Of a stretch of 64,000 nucleotides of DNA, positions 37,164 to 46,162 are shown piece after piece. The notes below the pieces were generated by a model. The model was given only the letters and a program-made list of their open reading frames with translations. It searched no databases and had not been told where the DNA came from. The DNA comes from JAFDXJ01 sp039811225 (GTDB lineage Bacteria > Bacteroidota > Bacteroidia > Chitinophagales > Chitinophagaceae): assembly GCA_039811225.1 (NCBI GenBank), contig JBDHYG010000015.1, positions 1 to 64,000 on the forward strand. Reading direction: 5' to 3'. How positions within the stretch are numbered: position 1 is the stretch's first letter; each line of letters opens with the position of its first letter. Position numbers and translations under genes: made by a program.

Positions 37164-38566
37164 TATTCACTTACCACATCTAAGGTGACTTCAAAATCAA
37201 TTGCCATCCTGATTATGAGCGGATAGTCCCTGTCGTTATTTATCCAAATTTCATATTGATCGTCATCATCGGAAATTATATGTAAATACGGCAACCGTTT
37301 ATAGCCTTCATCATTATACGTAAACTCTGCATTGTAATAACTTTCATTTTCCGCATCGGGAACAAACTTGAACCTGCGCCAGGTTCCATCTACATTTAAA
37401 TTGGTTTGACCATTTTTCGTTATTTCATCAAAAACAGCCCGGCTGATCCAAACAGTCGTTTTATCCGTTAGCACATAATCCTCCTCATTCGAAAACTTAT
37501 TGAGCATTGTATGCGCCGTATCCAATGCAGCTTTTGACATAGCTACCGTTCCTTTACTGATTTCTTCAAACTGATCGGACATGCTCCAGTTAAATTGTAT
37601 GTCACCGGATGTATAGGTGTTCCCGTTTTTTTCCACCGTAAACTTATAGCTTTTATTGTCGCTATACACTTCGTAATCATACACGCTATTCGCATCTTTT
37701 GACAAAGGTGCCAGCAAAAAAGGACAACCAAACTTTTGTGCTGCATCATCCTGTATGTAACTATTATCATCTCCTAATTCTTTGACTACAGAACAGGCTG
37801 CTTCTTTATTTCCCATATCACGTAAGATGTAATACTTTGTTCCCAGGTCTTCGGTGGTCATATCAAATTTTGTACTATGCTCTTCTAATAAAGTGAGTGC
37901 TTCTGAAAACATATTGAAATGCCGGTACGTATTGATGAGTTGCTCATAACCTTCTTCAAATAAAGGTTTCATTCTTATCAATTCTTTTAATTCATTAATC
38001 GCAGCTTCTTTCTCATTAAAATCAGCATAGATCCCTGCTTTGATCAACCGAAATTGAGCATACCGGGCCGTGTCAATAAAAGCAAGCGCCTGATCCATAT
38101 ACAAAAAGCTGCTATTTTTATTATTCGCTTCTGCTTCCAAAATGGCTTTGGAAAGATTTGCATAGGAATCTTTGCTATTGAGTACGAGGGCCGCATCGGC
38201 TATTTTAGTCCGCTCCTGCCATACCAGCGCCGAATCGGTCTTCTCCCGGGAATCGCGCCGCAAGGAATATATCGCCATAACTTGAGCAGCGCTATCTTTA
38301 ACAGGATAAACCTGCTTTACCTGTAAGAGGAAATCATCAATCCGGTGCAAGGCAAATAAGATGGAAATTTTTTGTGCATTTGCAATGGAATCAGCCGGCT
38401 TCAAGGCCAATGCCTCATTTACTCTTTCAAGGGCATATCCATAATCCGATTCATCCATGGCACTATCAATAGCCACATGCAATTTTTCCATTTTTTCTTC
38501 TACCGGCTGTGCCAAAACAACCGCTGAAAACAGGAAAGCTGCTAATAATAAAAATACTGTCCGCAT
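37163..38566 (-). CDS. TPR-containing exported protein
   Basis: A 467-residue protein with a signal peptide (about 1-20, ending VVLAQP). The first half (about 25-240) consists of TPR-like helical repeats. The second half (about 290-467) is beta-rich and not recognised. It is on the minus strand, inserted between paaE and paaA, so it is not part of the phenylacetate operon. A periplasmic or surface location is likely. Function unknown. Confidence 0.75.
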   Translation of the reverse strand: MRTVFLLLAAFLFSAVVLAQPVEEKMEKLHVAIDSAMDESDYGYALERVNEALALKPADSIANAQKISILFALHRIDDFLLQVKQVYPVKDSAAQVMAIYSLRRDSREKTDSALVWQERTKIADAALVLNSKDSYANLSKAILEAEANNKNSSFLYMDQALAFIDTARYAQFRLIKAGIYADFNEKEAAINELKELIRMKPLFEEGYEQLINTYRHFNMFSEALTLLEEHSTKFDMTTEDLGTKYYILRDMGNKEAACSVVKELGDDNSYIQDDAAQKFGCPFLLAPLSKDANSVYDYEVYSDNKSYKFTVEKNGNTYTSGDIQFNWSMSDQFEEISKGTVAMSKAALDTAHTMLNKFSNEEDYVLTDKTTVWISRAVFDEITKNGQTNLNVDGTWRRFKFVPDAENESYYNAEFTYNDEGYKRLPYLHIISDDDDQYEIWINNDRDYPLIIRMAIDFEVTLDVVSE

Positions 38567-38661
38567 AAGTATTAAAATTTAAACCTAAAAATAATCTGCT
38601 ATTTCTTTCTTTTTATACCCATATCACGGTAATTCCGAAAAATATTTAATGATTCCTTTAT

Positions 38662-38680
38662 ACGAACAACAGTTCGTTGT
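38662..38680. promoter_or_regulatory. Overlapping palindromes, candidate TetR operator for paaA
   Basis: Two overlapping inverted repeats lie in front of paaA. One is ACGAAC-4-GTTCGT at 38662-38677 and the other is ACAAC-5-GTTGT at 38666-38680. Palindromes of this size fit a TetR-family dimer. They lie just upstream of the -7 box at 38694, so a bound repressor would cover the -33 area. Confidence 0.5.
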
Positions 38681-38693
38681 AGCCTGAATTTGT

Positions 38694-38701
38694 TATTTTT
38701 G
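38694..38701 (+). promoter_or_regulatory. Candidate -7 box for paaA
   Basis: TATTTTTG matches TAnnTTTG and ends 18 nt before the ATG at 38720. The expected -33 position falls in the candidate operator. Confidence 0.5.
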
Positions 38702-38719
38702 TACAAGAAAATTAGACAT

Positions 38720-39667
38720 ATGGAAACAAATGCGCAGCAAGCAATATTCGATGAAAATATAGAACAGGAAGTGAAGATTGAACCCAAAGACTGGATGCCG
38801 GAAAAATACCGGCAAACGCTCATTCGCCAAATCAGTCAACATGCACATAGTGAAATCGTGGGAATGTTACCTGAAGGTGGCTGGATAAAATATGCACCCA
38901 CTTTAAAACGGAAAGCCATCCTGTTGGCCAAAGTACAGGATGAAGCTGGCCATGGCCTGTATTTATATTCCGCAGCGGAAACACTGGGTATTGATTACCT
39001 CACCATGATGGAACAATTAATTTCGGGCAAAGCAAAATATTCATCCATATTCAACTATCCCTCATTAACCTGGGCCGATATGGGCGCCATTGGCTGGCTG
39101 GTAGATGGGGCAGCTATTCTGAACCAGGTCATGCTCTGCCGCACATCCTATGGCCCTTATGCGCGGGCAATGGTACGGATATGCAAAGAAGAAAGCTTTC
39201 ATCAGCGCCAGGGATTTGATATTTTATATACTCTAAGCCAGGGTACTCCGGCACAAAAAGCCATGTGCCAGGATGCTATCAATCGCTGGTGGTGGCCCAG
39301 CCTCATGATGTTTGGACCAAGGGATGAAATGTCCACTCATTCTGATCAAAGCATGAAATGGAAAATCAAAAGGAAATCCAACGATGAATTACGCGGCCAG
39401 TTTGTCAATATGATTGCCGAACAGGTAAAGGTTTTAGGCATGACGCTACCCGATCCTGATTTGAAATGGAATGAAACCGAAAAGCGGTACGACTTTGGAG
39501 AAATCAACTGGGATGAATTCTGGAATGTGGTTAAAGGAAATGGCCCTTGCAACAAACAAAGAATGGCCGCCCGGAAAAAAGCACATGAAGGCGGAGCCTG
39601 GGTGCGGGAAGCTTCCCTGGCTTATGCGCATAAAAAGAAACCCATTCAAAAACATCAAGCCGCTTAA
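38720..39667 (+). CDS. paaA: 1,2-phenylacetyl-CoA epoxidase, catalytic subunit A
   Basis: A 315-residue di-iron oxygenase subunit that epoxidises the aromatic ring of phenylacetyl-CoA. It has the helical carboxylate motifs VQDEAGHGLYLYSA and ESFHQRQGFD, which carry iron ligands. The start is the ATG at 38720 (METNAQQ), downstream of the promoter box. It opens the run paaA-paaB-paaC-paaD-paaG-paaI-paaY and works with PaaC and PaaE. Confidence 0.95.
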   Translation: METNAQQAIFDENIEQEVKIEPKDWMPEKYRQTLIRQISQHAHSEIVGMLPEGGWIKYAPTLKRKAILLAKVQDEAGHGLYLYSAAETLGIDYLTMMEQLISGKAKYSSIFNYPSLTWADMGAIGWLVDGAAILNQVMLCRTSYGPYARAMVRICKEESFHQRQGFDILYTLSQGTPAQKAMCQDAINRWWWPSLMMFGPRDEMSTHSDQSMKWKIKRKSNDELRGQFVNMIAEQVKVLGMTLPDPDLKWNETEKRYDFGEINWDEFWNVVKGNGPCNKQRMAARKKAHEGGAWVREASLAYAHKKKPIQKHQAA

Positions 39668-39677
39668 AACGCTTTTT

Positions 39678-40046
39678 ATGATAACTATTAGAAAATTTTA
39701 TTATGGTGATTATGATAGCACCAATGCCGGCGCTTCTTTAGAACCCGGTCAACGAAATTCCGGTGAACAGGACTGGCCTTTATGGGAAGTTTTTATCCGA
39801 AGCAAACAAGGCCTGGATCACAAACATGTGGGGAGCCTGCATGCAGCCGATGCAGCCATGGCTATTGAAAATGCACGCGATGTATATACCCGCAGAAATG
39901 AAGGGATCAGTATATGGGTGGTGCAAAGCAAATACATCCATGCCACGGATGCCGCTGATGCCGCGAGCCTGTATGATCCTGCCAATGATAAGATTTATCG
40001 GCACCCGACTTTTTTCGAATTACCCGATGCGGTGAAACATATGTAA
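39678..40046 (+). CDS. paaB: 1,2-phenylacetyl-CoA epoxidase subunit B
   Basis: A 122-residue small subunit of the epoxidase complex. It has the family core WPLWEVFIRSKQGLDHKHVGSLHAADAAMAIENARDVYTRR, given here only as a description of residues about 30-70. The ATG at 39678 is 10 nt after the paaA stop. An overlapping longer frame inside paaA is not the gene. It probably bridges PaaA-PaaC units. Confidence 0.93.
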   Translation: MITIRKFYYGDYDSTNAGASLEPGQRNSGEQDWPLWEVFIRSKQGLDHKHVGSLHAADAAMAIENARDVYTRRNEGISIWVVQSKYIHATDAADAASLYDPANDKIYRHPTFFELPDAVKHM

Positions 40047-40059
40047 ACATTTCCTGATA

Positions 40060-40833
40060 ATGAAGCAAGCCCTGATAGATTATACCCTGCACCTGGCCGA
40101 TAATGCCCTGGTACTTTGCCATCAAAATGCAGCCTGGTGTGGCCATGCACCCAACCCGGAATTGGATATTGCCCTAACCAATATTTCACTGGACCTTATA
40201 GGCCAGGCACGCAATTTTTATCAATATGCGGCTGAACTGATCAATGCAGCCAATGATCCTTCCCAGGATCCCGTAACAGAAGATACGCTCGCACACCTCC
40301 GGGATGCCGGTGATTTTAAAAATTGCCTTTTAGTAGAAACACCCAATGGAGATTGGGGACAAACACTCTTACGTCAATTTCTTTTCAGTAATTATCAATA
40401 TTATCTCTACCAGCAATTAAGCAATAGTAGTGATCCGCAAATTGCAGCTATCGCTGCAAAAGCATGGAAAGAAACGACCTATCATCTGCGCTGGAGCAGT
40501 GAATGGGTTATCCGGCTGGGCGATGGCACAGAAGAAAGCCATGCACGTATGGAAAATGCATTACAGGAATTGTGGCCCTATACCCATGAACTTTTTATCC
40601 CTGCCGCTTATGAAACATCCTGTATGGAAGACCATACAGGTGCTGATTTGGCTACTGTCAAAAGTAACTGGCTGGAAAAAACGGCTGCCATTTTATCGGA
40701 AGCAACGCTAACTATTCCCGGAAATGATTTTGCACAAAATGGTGGCAAGAACGGAAAGCATACTGAAAATATGATCAGCCTTTTAACAGAAATGCAATTT
40801 ATGCAACGGGCTTACCCGGGATGTGTGTGGTAA
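40060..40833 (+). CDS. paaC: 1,2-phenylacetyl-CoA epoxidase structural subunit C
   Basis: A 257-residue ferritin-like helical protein homologous to PaaA but with a structural role in the epoxidase. The region DIALTNISLDLIGQARNFYQYAAE is near residues 38-62, and the pattern of long helices continues to the end. It starts 13 nt after paaB. The gene order A-B-C-D is conserved in other phenylacetate clusters. Confidence 0.94.
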   Translation: MKQALIDYTLHLADNALVLCHQNAAWCGHAPNPELDIALTNISLDLIGQARNFYQYAAELINAANDPSQDPVTEDTLAHLRDAGDFKNCLLVETPNGDWGQTLLRQFLFSNYQYYLYQQLSNSSDPQIAAIAAKAWKETTYHLRWSSEWVIRLGDGTEESHARMENALQELWPYTHELFIPAAYETSCMEDHTGADLATVKSNWLEKTAAILSEATLTIPGNDFAQNGGKNGKHTENMISLLTEMQFMQRAYPGCVW

Positions 40834-40857
40834 TAGCATTTCTATAAATCATTGCAT

Positions 40858-41379
40858 ATGGAAGTCGAAGAAAAAATAGTATCGGAAGAAAAAAAAATCT
40901 GGGGTATCCTGGAAAAAATAAATGATCCGGAAATACCGGTACTCACCATAATTGACCTGGGCATAATCCGGTCGGTAAAAATTGCCGGTCTTTTCCCTCA
41001 CCTATCCGGTGAAGTATGTATTACACCTACGTATAGCGGTTGCCCGGCAATGGATATGATTCAACACGATATAGAAAAAGCCTTAGCGGATAATGGCTAT
41101 GGCAATGTAATTGTAAAAACAGTTTTATCCCCGGCATGGACCACCGATTGGATGTCGGAACAAGCAAGGGAGAAATTAAGAGCATATGGAATTGCGCCCC
41201 CGCTGATGCAGGAACAGGTATGTACTCCCGAAATTTTCCAGGAAGACCGTGCTGTTCCCTGTCCGCGCTGTAATTCACTTCATACTACCCTGATCAGTAA
41301 ATTTGGTTCTACACCTTGTAAAGCGTTGTATCGTTGCGAAGAATGTAAAGAACCTTTCGATTATTTTAAATGTCATTAA
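40858..41379 (+). CDS. paaD: Phenylacetate epoxidase accessory protein PaaD (DUF59/MIP18)
   Basis: A 173-residue protein needed for iron-sulfur or metal-cluster maturation of the epoxidase. The DUF59 core (about 8-100) has DPEIPVLTIIDLGIIR, and the C-terminal part has a zinc-ribbon-like CPRC...YRCEEC arrangement. The start is the ATG at 40858; a TTG 6 nt before is also open but less likely. It follows paaC by about 24 nt. Confidence 0.92.
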   Translation: MEVEEKIVSEEKKIWGILEKINDPEIPVLTIIDLGIIRSVKIAGLFPHLSGEVCITPTYSGCPAMDMIQHDIEKALADNGYGNVIVKTVLSPAWTTDWMSEQAREKLRAYGIAPPLMQEQVCTPEIFQEDRAVPCPRCNSLHTTLISKFGSTPCKALYRCEECKEPFDYFKCH

Positions 41380-41397
41380 TTCATAGAAAAAATTACC

Positions 41398-42177
41398 ATG
41401 GCTGCATCGGTTTTATTAGAAGTAAAAAATAAAGTAGGGATTATCTTTTTGAACAGGCCGGAAAAATTCAATGCTTTTAACCGGGAAATGGCGTTATTAT
41501 TTCAACGACTCTTTGATCAATGTGCAGCAGATGATGCTATACGATGTATTGTTCTTTCCGGGAAAGGCAAAGCCTTTTGTGCCGGCCAGGATCTCGCAGA
41601 AGTAGTAGATCCTGAAGGGCCAACCATGCAACAAATTTTGGGGGAACATTATAACCCCATTATCCGGTGTATTCGTGCTGCACAAAAACCAGTCGTGGCT
41701 GCAGTCAATGGGGTGGCTGCCGGCGCCGGCGCCAATATTGCTTTATGCTGTGATGTAGTAGTGGCAAGCCATTCCGCTTCATTTATACAGGCATTCAGCA
41801 AAATCGGGCTGATCCCGGATAGCGGGGGCACCTTTACTTTACCCCGTTTAATTGGCTGGCAAAAAGCGAGCGCCCTGATGATGCTGGGCGATAAAGTTTC
41901 TGCTTCTGATGCAGAAAAAATGGGTATGCTGTATAAAGTTTTTCCCGATGAAAATTTTTGGGACAATTCCATGCAGTTAGCCGAACAATTGGCTTCCATG
42001 CCCACTAAAGGCCTGGCATTGACTAAAGGCGCTTTGAATGTATCTATGGCCAATAACCTGGAAGCGCAGTTGGCTTTAGAAGACCGGTTGCAGCAGGAAG
42101 CAGCCACCACACATGATTACCAGGAAGGTGTACGGGCATTTATTGAAAAAAGGAAACCGGATTTCAGGGGTTTCTGA
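41398..42177 (+). CDS. paaG: Enoyl-CoA hydratase/isomerase, likely ring-epoxide isomerase PaaG
   Basis: A 259-residue crotonase-fold enzyme. It has the family sequence AVNGVAAGAGANIALCCDVVVAS near residues 100-122 and GLIPDSGGTFTLPRLIGW near 138-155. In this position it is the likely isomerase of 1,2-epoxyphenylacetyl-CoA to the oxepin. A general enoyl-CoA hydratase (PaaF) cannot be excluded. It follows paaD by 18 nt. Confidence 0.85.
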   Translation: MAASVLLEVKNKVGIIFLNRPEKFNAFNREMALLFQRLFDQCAADDAIRCIVLSGKGKAFCAGQDLAEVVDPEGPTMQQILGEHYNPIIRCIRAAQKPVVAAVNGVAAGAGANIALCCDVVVASHSASFIQAFSKIGLIPDSGGTFTLPRLIGWQKASALMMLGDKVSASDAEKMGMLYKVFPDENFWDNSMQLAEQLASMPTKGLALTKGALNVSMANNLEAQLALEDRLQQEAATTHDYQEGVRAFIEKRKPDFRGF

Positions 42178-42224
42178 TTTATTCTTTTTAAACAACGATT
42201 TGCTTTTTCCAAAATAAAAAAACG

Positions 42225-42644
42225 ATGACACAACCTACACCGGCCGCCGTAGTTGATCACATGATGGAACATGATTTATTCAGCCAATGGTTGGGTATAA
42301 AAGTAATAGATATACAAGAAGGTTACAGTAAACTCAGTATGGTGGTACGCAAGGAAATGATCAATGGCTTTGGTATAGTTCATGGAGGCATTGCCTTTTC
42401 ATTGGCCGACAGCGCTTTTGCTTTTGCCTGCAATAACCGGAATATTTTATCGGTCGCACTCGATACAGCCATCAATTTTACCAAACCCGTTCATGTGGGA
42501 GATGAGTTAACTGCAGAAGCTAAAGAAATCCATAATGGCCGGTCAACGGGTTTGTATCATATATATATTTCCAATCAACACGACCATGTTGTAGCCATTT
42601 TTAAAGGCACCTGCTTCCGCACAAATAAAAAATTAATACCGTGA
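42225..42644 (+). CDS. paaI: Hotdog thioesterase PaaI
   Basis: A 139-residue acyl-CoA thioesterase of the hotdog fold. The motif GFGIVHGGIAFSLADSAFAFACN lies near residues 46-70. In phenylacetate catabolism it hydrolyses dead-end thioesters and so recovers CoA. It overlaps paaY by 4 nt (GTGA). Confidence 0.92.
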   Translation: MTQPTPAAVVDHMMEHDLFSQWLGIKVIDIQEGYSKLSMVVRKEMINGFGIVHGGIAFSLADSAFAFACNNRNILSVALDTAINFTKPVHVGDELTAEAKEIHNGRSTGLYHIYISNQHDHVVAIFKGTCFRTNKKLIP

Positions 42645-43240
42645 TTTATTCTTATGATTCTTTTGTTCCGGTAATAGACCCCACTTCGTTTGTACATCCA
42701 CAGGCCTGTGTTACCGGGAATGTCACTATTGGGAAAAATTGTTATATCGGCCCGGGTGCTGCCTTACGCGGCGATTGGGGCGGTATAGTACTGGAGGATG
42801 GTTGCAATGTGCAGGAAAACTGCACCATTCATATGTTTCCCGGAATCACGGTTATATTACAGGCGGGAGCCCATATCGGTCATGGCGCCATTATCCATGG
42901 TGCACAAATCGGTAAAAATTGCCTTGTGGGGATGAATGCGGTTCTTATGGATGAAGTTGAATTAGGTGATGAAAGTATTGTAGGTGCTTTAAGTTTTATC
43001 AAGAGTGGAGAAAAGATACCACCGCGCTCATTGGTAGCTGGCAATCCGGCAAGAATTATCAAAACTGTAAGTGATGAAATGATTGCCTGGAAAACAGAAG
43101 GCACAAAATTATACCAGGCTTTACCGGGTGAAATGCATCGGAAATGGAAGGCTTGTGAACCATTAAGGGAAAAACCCGCTCAACAAAAAAAGCAGGATCC
43201 GTTATATAATTTATGGAAAAATACACGAGGGAAAATTTAA
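42641..43240 (+). CDS. paaY: Left-handed beta-helix (gamma-carbonic-anhydrase-like) protein PaaY
   Basis: A 199-residue hexapeptide-repeat protein with repeats such as GNVTIGKNCYIGPGAAL and GAQIGKNCLVGMNAVL. PaaY is reported as a thioesterase in the paa pathway. It starts at GTG, overlapping the paaI stop codon, so the two are translationally coupled. It is the last clear paa gene here; paaF, paaH, paaJ, paaK and paaZ are not in the window. Confidence 0.85.
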   Translation: MIYSYDSFVPVIDPTSFVHPQACVTGNVTIGKNCYIGPGAALRGDWGGIVLEDGCNVQENCTIHMFPGITVILQAGAHIGHGAIIHGAQIGKNCLVGMNAVLMDEVELGDESIVGALSFIKSGEKIPPRSLVAGNPARIIKTVSDEMIAWKTEGTKLYQALPGEMHRKWKACEPLREKPAQQKKQDPLYNLWKNTRGKI

Positions 43241-43277
43241 TTATGTAAATTTAACCTGCGTTGCATCCTGTAAGAAA

Positions 43278-43901
43278 ATGACCACAATGACAAAATATTC
43301 TATATTCATTTTAACCACTGCCTGGCTCTTGGGTGCATGTGCCAATACGCAGAAATTGAGCGCAGTGAATACTGAAAAAATGGACACTCAAAAATTGTAT
43401 ACCGACTCCGTCATTGCATCCCTGCAGGAAAAAAATGACCTGGTGCTGGCATCTGTAGTGGAAACCTTTGCCTGGGGAAAATCAGCCACGTATCAAATCA
43501 TTACAAAAAACGGAGATGAGTGGATGGGATATTTTTACTATGTTAATCTTATGGAAAATGTCCGGGTAAATGGCGCACATCCGTTTAATATCAACCCGGT
43601 TCTTTTACCCAAAGAAGCTTGTGAAGAAGTTTATGCGGCTTTCCAGGCAAATGCTATCAATAAAATTCATGGTGATAATGGTAAAGATTTTTGTGGGAAT
43701 GCAAAGGCGACCAATTGTAATATCAATGATGGCGCTTCTTACCGCTTACTCTGGCTGACCAAATCAACCCTAGCAGATCCCTCTTTTTACGAGCCTGAAT
43801 ATTATGAAAATTGTTGCCCGGGAAATACCGACAGGCAAAAATTTATAGCTGCCATGAAAAAAATACAAGACGTTTTTACACAATACGGACATGGACGATA
43901 A
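43278..43901 (+). CDS. Uncharacterised lipoprotein
   Basis: A 207-residue protein with a lipobox LLGAC (C21 from the first Met, C18 from the second). The rest is soluble and unrecognised, with several cysteines (KEACEEV, DFCGNAKATNCN, ENCCPG). It follows paaY by 37 nt and may be at the end of its transcript, but there is no functional link to phenylacetate that I can see. A strong terminator follows. Confidence 0.7.
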   Translation: MTTMTKYSIFILTTAWLLGACANTQKLSAVNTEKMDTQKLYTDSVIASLQEKNDLVLASVVETFAWGKSATYQIITKNGDEWMGYFYYVNLMENVRVNGAHPFNINPVLLPKEACEEVYAAFQANAINKIHGDNGKDFCGNAKATNCNINDGASYRLLWLTKSTLADPSFYEPEYYENCCPGNTDRQKFIAAMKKIQDVFTQYGHGR

Positions 43902-43929
43902 AAAAAGCCGGTTGATTACCGGCTTTTTT
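43901..43929. terminator. Bidirectional intrinsic terminator
   Basis: A 12-bp stem (AAAAAAGCCGGT with ACCGGCTTTTTT) and a 5-nt loop lies between the convergent lipoprotein and acyl-CoA dehydrogenase genes. The A-run and T-run give a T-tract in both directions. It overlaps the lipoprotein stop codon. Confidence 0.9.
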
Positions 43930-43934
43930 ATTTA

Positions 43935-45746
43935 CTAAAATGGATAACATTTCTTTTCAATCATATAATCCGCAATTCGTCGCCGGGCTTCTTTGGTGTT
44001 GTAGGGATCCGTCTTTGTAAAACGCTTCAACCCGATTTGCATCATCCGCAATTCATCACCGGTAGCAAATCCATTGATCGCATCTTTCGCAGCCTTATGA
44101 ATATGGTCTGCAGCATCATGAATATAGGTAAATACCATATCCCGGTAAACTTCTATATTTTTTCCATCTGCCCTGGCCGACATTTTCATTAAACGTAAAA
44201 GTGCGCTTTCACTTAAAAATGTATAGATCGCCATATCTGCAATATTCATAATAATTTCCTGTTCATACTGCAAATTGGTCATCAACTTTTGTACCGCCGC
44301 ACCGGCAACCATAAGGATAGCTTTTTTAAAATTTGCCACATATTTTTTCTCTTTGGCAAAAGGAGTATCGTCTTCCGTCATATCCGGGATACTCATTAGT
44401 TCTTCTGCCACTTTTGTCGCCGGCCCTAACAGATCTAATCGACCTTTTAACGCCCTTTTCAACGTCATATCTATAATCAATAATCGATTGATTTCATTCG
44501 TCCCTTCAAAAATCCGGTTGATACGGCTGTCCCGGTAAGCACGGGATACATTGTACTCATCACTAAAACCATTACCGCCATGAATTTGTACGCCTTCATC
44601 CACCACATAATTTAAGACCTCGCTTCCACATACTTTTAAAATAGCACATTCAATTGCATATTCTTCCGCTGCTGCTAATAAAGCTTCTGAATAGGTTTTC
44701 CCCACTTTCAATAATTCCTGTTCCCGATCATCCATCATTTTGGCTGTCCTGAAAACACCACTACCTGATATCCATACAGCGATGGCCATTTGTGCAAGCT
44801 TGTGTTTGATAGCACCAAAATTGGCAATTGCCGTATTGAATTGTTCTCTTGTTATTGCGTATTGTACAGAATCATCCACTACTCCTTTGGAGGCGCCTAA
44901 AGTAGCTGAACCTAATTTGATACGACCAATATTCAATATATTAAAAGCAATGACATGGCCACGTCCTATTTCACCCAAAACATTTTCTACCGGCACTTTA
45001 CAATCCTGGAAATAAAGCTGTACCGTAGATGAGCCTTTAATGCCCATTTTATGTTCTTCCGGCCCCTGTGTAAAACCTTCAAAACCACGTTCAATTATAA
45101 ATGCCGTGAAGCCGGATTTTTCCGGGGGTAAATCTTTCCCTACAATTTTCGCAAAGACGGTATAAACATTGGCAAATCCGCCATTTGTTATCCAACACTT
45201 TTGGCCATTGAGGATATAATATTTTCCATCATCTGATAAAGTGGCCGTAGATTTTGCACCCAGGGCATCACTGCCGCTCCCTGGCTCCGTAAGGCCGTAA
45301 GATGCCTTCCATTCACCAGTTACCAACTTGGGTAAATATTTTTGTTTTTGTGCCTCCGTTCCGAAATACAAAATTGGCATCATACCGATACCTGTATGTG
45401 CGGAAAAGGCAACCGCAAAGGAATACCCGGCACCTAACCCTTCCATAACCACATTGGCCGTTACAAAATCTTTTGCCAGGCCTCCATATTCTTCCGGTAC
45501 AGAAATACCCAGCAAACCCTGCTCTCCGCTCTTCTCAATCAAAGACGGCATCAGACCAGGTTCCAGGCTATCAATTCTGTTTAATGCCGGAAAAACTTCT
45601 GCTTCCATAAATTGATGGCACATATCCAGTATCATCAAATGCTCATCCGTCAGGTCTTCCCTGAAGAAAACATCTTCCGGGTTCGATTCCTTTACCAGCC
45701 ATTCGGCTCCATGCAGCACTGCTTTTTTTTCAACAATTGTATCCAT
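43935..45746 (-). CDS. Acyl-CoA dehydrogenase, long (VLCAD-like) form
   Basis: A 603-residue FAD enzyme introducing the alpha-beta double bond into acyl-CoA. The FAD-binding region (YGLTEPGSGSDA near 150-162) and the catalytic glutamate region (FEGTNEINRLL near 425) are clear. The extra ~190-residue C-terminal helical part is the mark of VLCAD/ACAD9-like proteins. It is convergent to the paa genes and could act in beta-oxidation of fatty acids. Substrate chain length is not known. Confidence 0.93.
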   Translation of the reverse strand: MDTIVEKKAVLHGAEWLVKESNPEDVFFREDLTDEHLMILDMCHQFMEAEVFPALNRIDSLEPGLMPSLIEKSGEQGLLGISVPEEYGGLAKDFVTANVVMEGLGAGYSFAVAFSAHTGIGMMPILYFGTEAQKQKYLPKLVTGEWKASYGLTEPGSGSDALGAKSTATLSDDGKYYILNGQKCWITNGGFANVYTVFAKIVGKDLPPEKSGFTAFIIERGFEGFTQGPEEHKMGIKGSSTVQLYFQDCKVPVENVLGEIGRGHVIAFNILNIGRIKLGSATLGASKGVVDDSVQYAITREQFNTAIANFGAIKHKLAQMAIAVWISGSGVFRTAKMMDDREQELLKVGKTYSEALLAAAEEYAIECAILKVCGSEVLNYVVDEGVQIHGGNGFSDEYNVSRAYRDSRINRIFEGTNEINRLLIIDMTLKRALKGRLDLLGPATKVAEELMSIPDMTEDDTPFAKEKKYVANFKKAILMVAGAAVQKLMTNLQYEQEIIMNIADMAIYTFLSESALLRLMKMSARADGKNIEVYRDMVFTYIHDAADHIHKAAKDAINGFATGDELRMMQIGLKRFTKTDPYNTKEARRRIADYMIEKKCYPF

Positions 45747-46091
45747 ATTTTTATTTTAAAAATTTAAATTCAAATATTGGGTTTGGTTAATGGTAAATAG
45801 TTGCTGCCATGCGCTTCCTCCATAAACTACCTGTAAAGTCCATATAATGAATTGGGTGTAAGGCTTGCCAAATATGCCTTTTTCCTGGTTTTTCATTTAC
45901 ATCAATCAGCCCGCTGCAGGAAAAGCCGATTCATAATCTGTAAGTTGATGGTAATTTTTAAGGTATGCTGACAATTGCTGATACCCTATACCCGGAAAAT
46001 TACGAAAACTTATTCTCAAAGAAATTAAATCAATACGTAAAATTGTAAGCTGCGTTTACAGTTTGTAAATTTTTAACTTTTTTACCTGGCG

Positions 46092-46107
46092 GGCAATCTA
46101 AATTGCC
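46092..46107. promoter_or_regulatory. Inverted repeat, possible operator
   Basis: GGCAAT and ATTGCC are separated by CTAA and lie about 43 nt upstream of the TAAGTTTG box. The position suits a regulator site for the hydrolase operon, but no regulator is identified. Confidence 0.3.
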
Positions 46108-46149
46108 GTTATAATTTCAAAACTCTCCATAAAACACAAAGACATGCTG

Positions 46150-46157
46150 TAAGTTTG
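46150..46157 (+). promoter_or_regulatory. Candidate -7 box 5 nt before the hydrolase start
   Basis: TAAGTTTG ends 5 nt before the ATG at 46163, and would give an almost leaderless transcript. No convincing -33 element is seen. Confidence 0.45.
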
Positions 46158-46162
46158 AAAGC

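Larger units (their letters stand above)
45747..46162. other. 416-bp intergenic region, no gene seen
   Basis: Upstream region of two divergent genes. It holds an inverted repeat GGCAAT-4-ATTGCC at 46092-46107 and a TAAGTTTG box at 46150. I see no ORF with a coding look, no tRNA and no mobile element remnant. Confidence 0.5.

Noticed and set aside
39471..39677. Upstream extension of the paaB frame inside paaA
   Set aside because: The family N-terminus begins at the ATG at 39678, 10 nt after the paaA stop.
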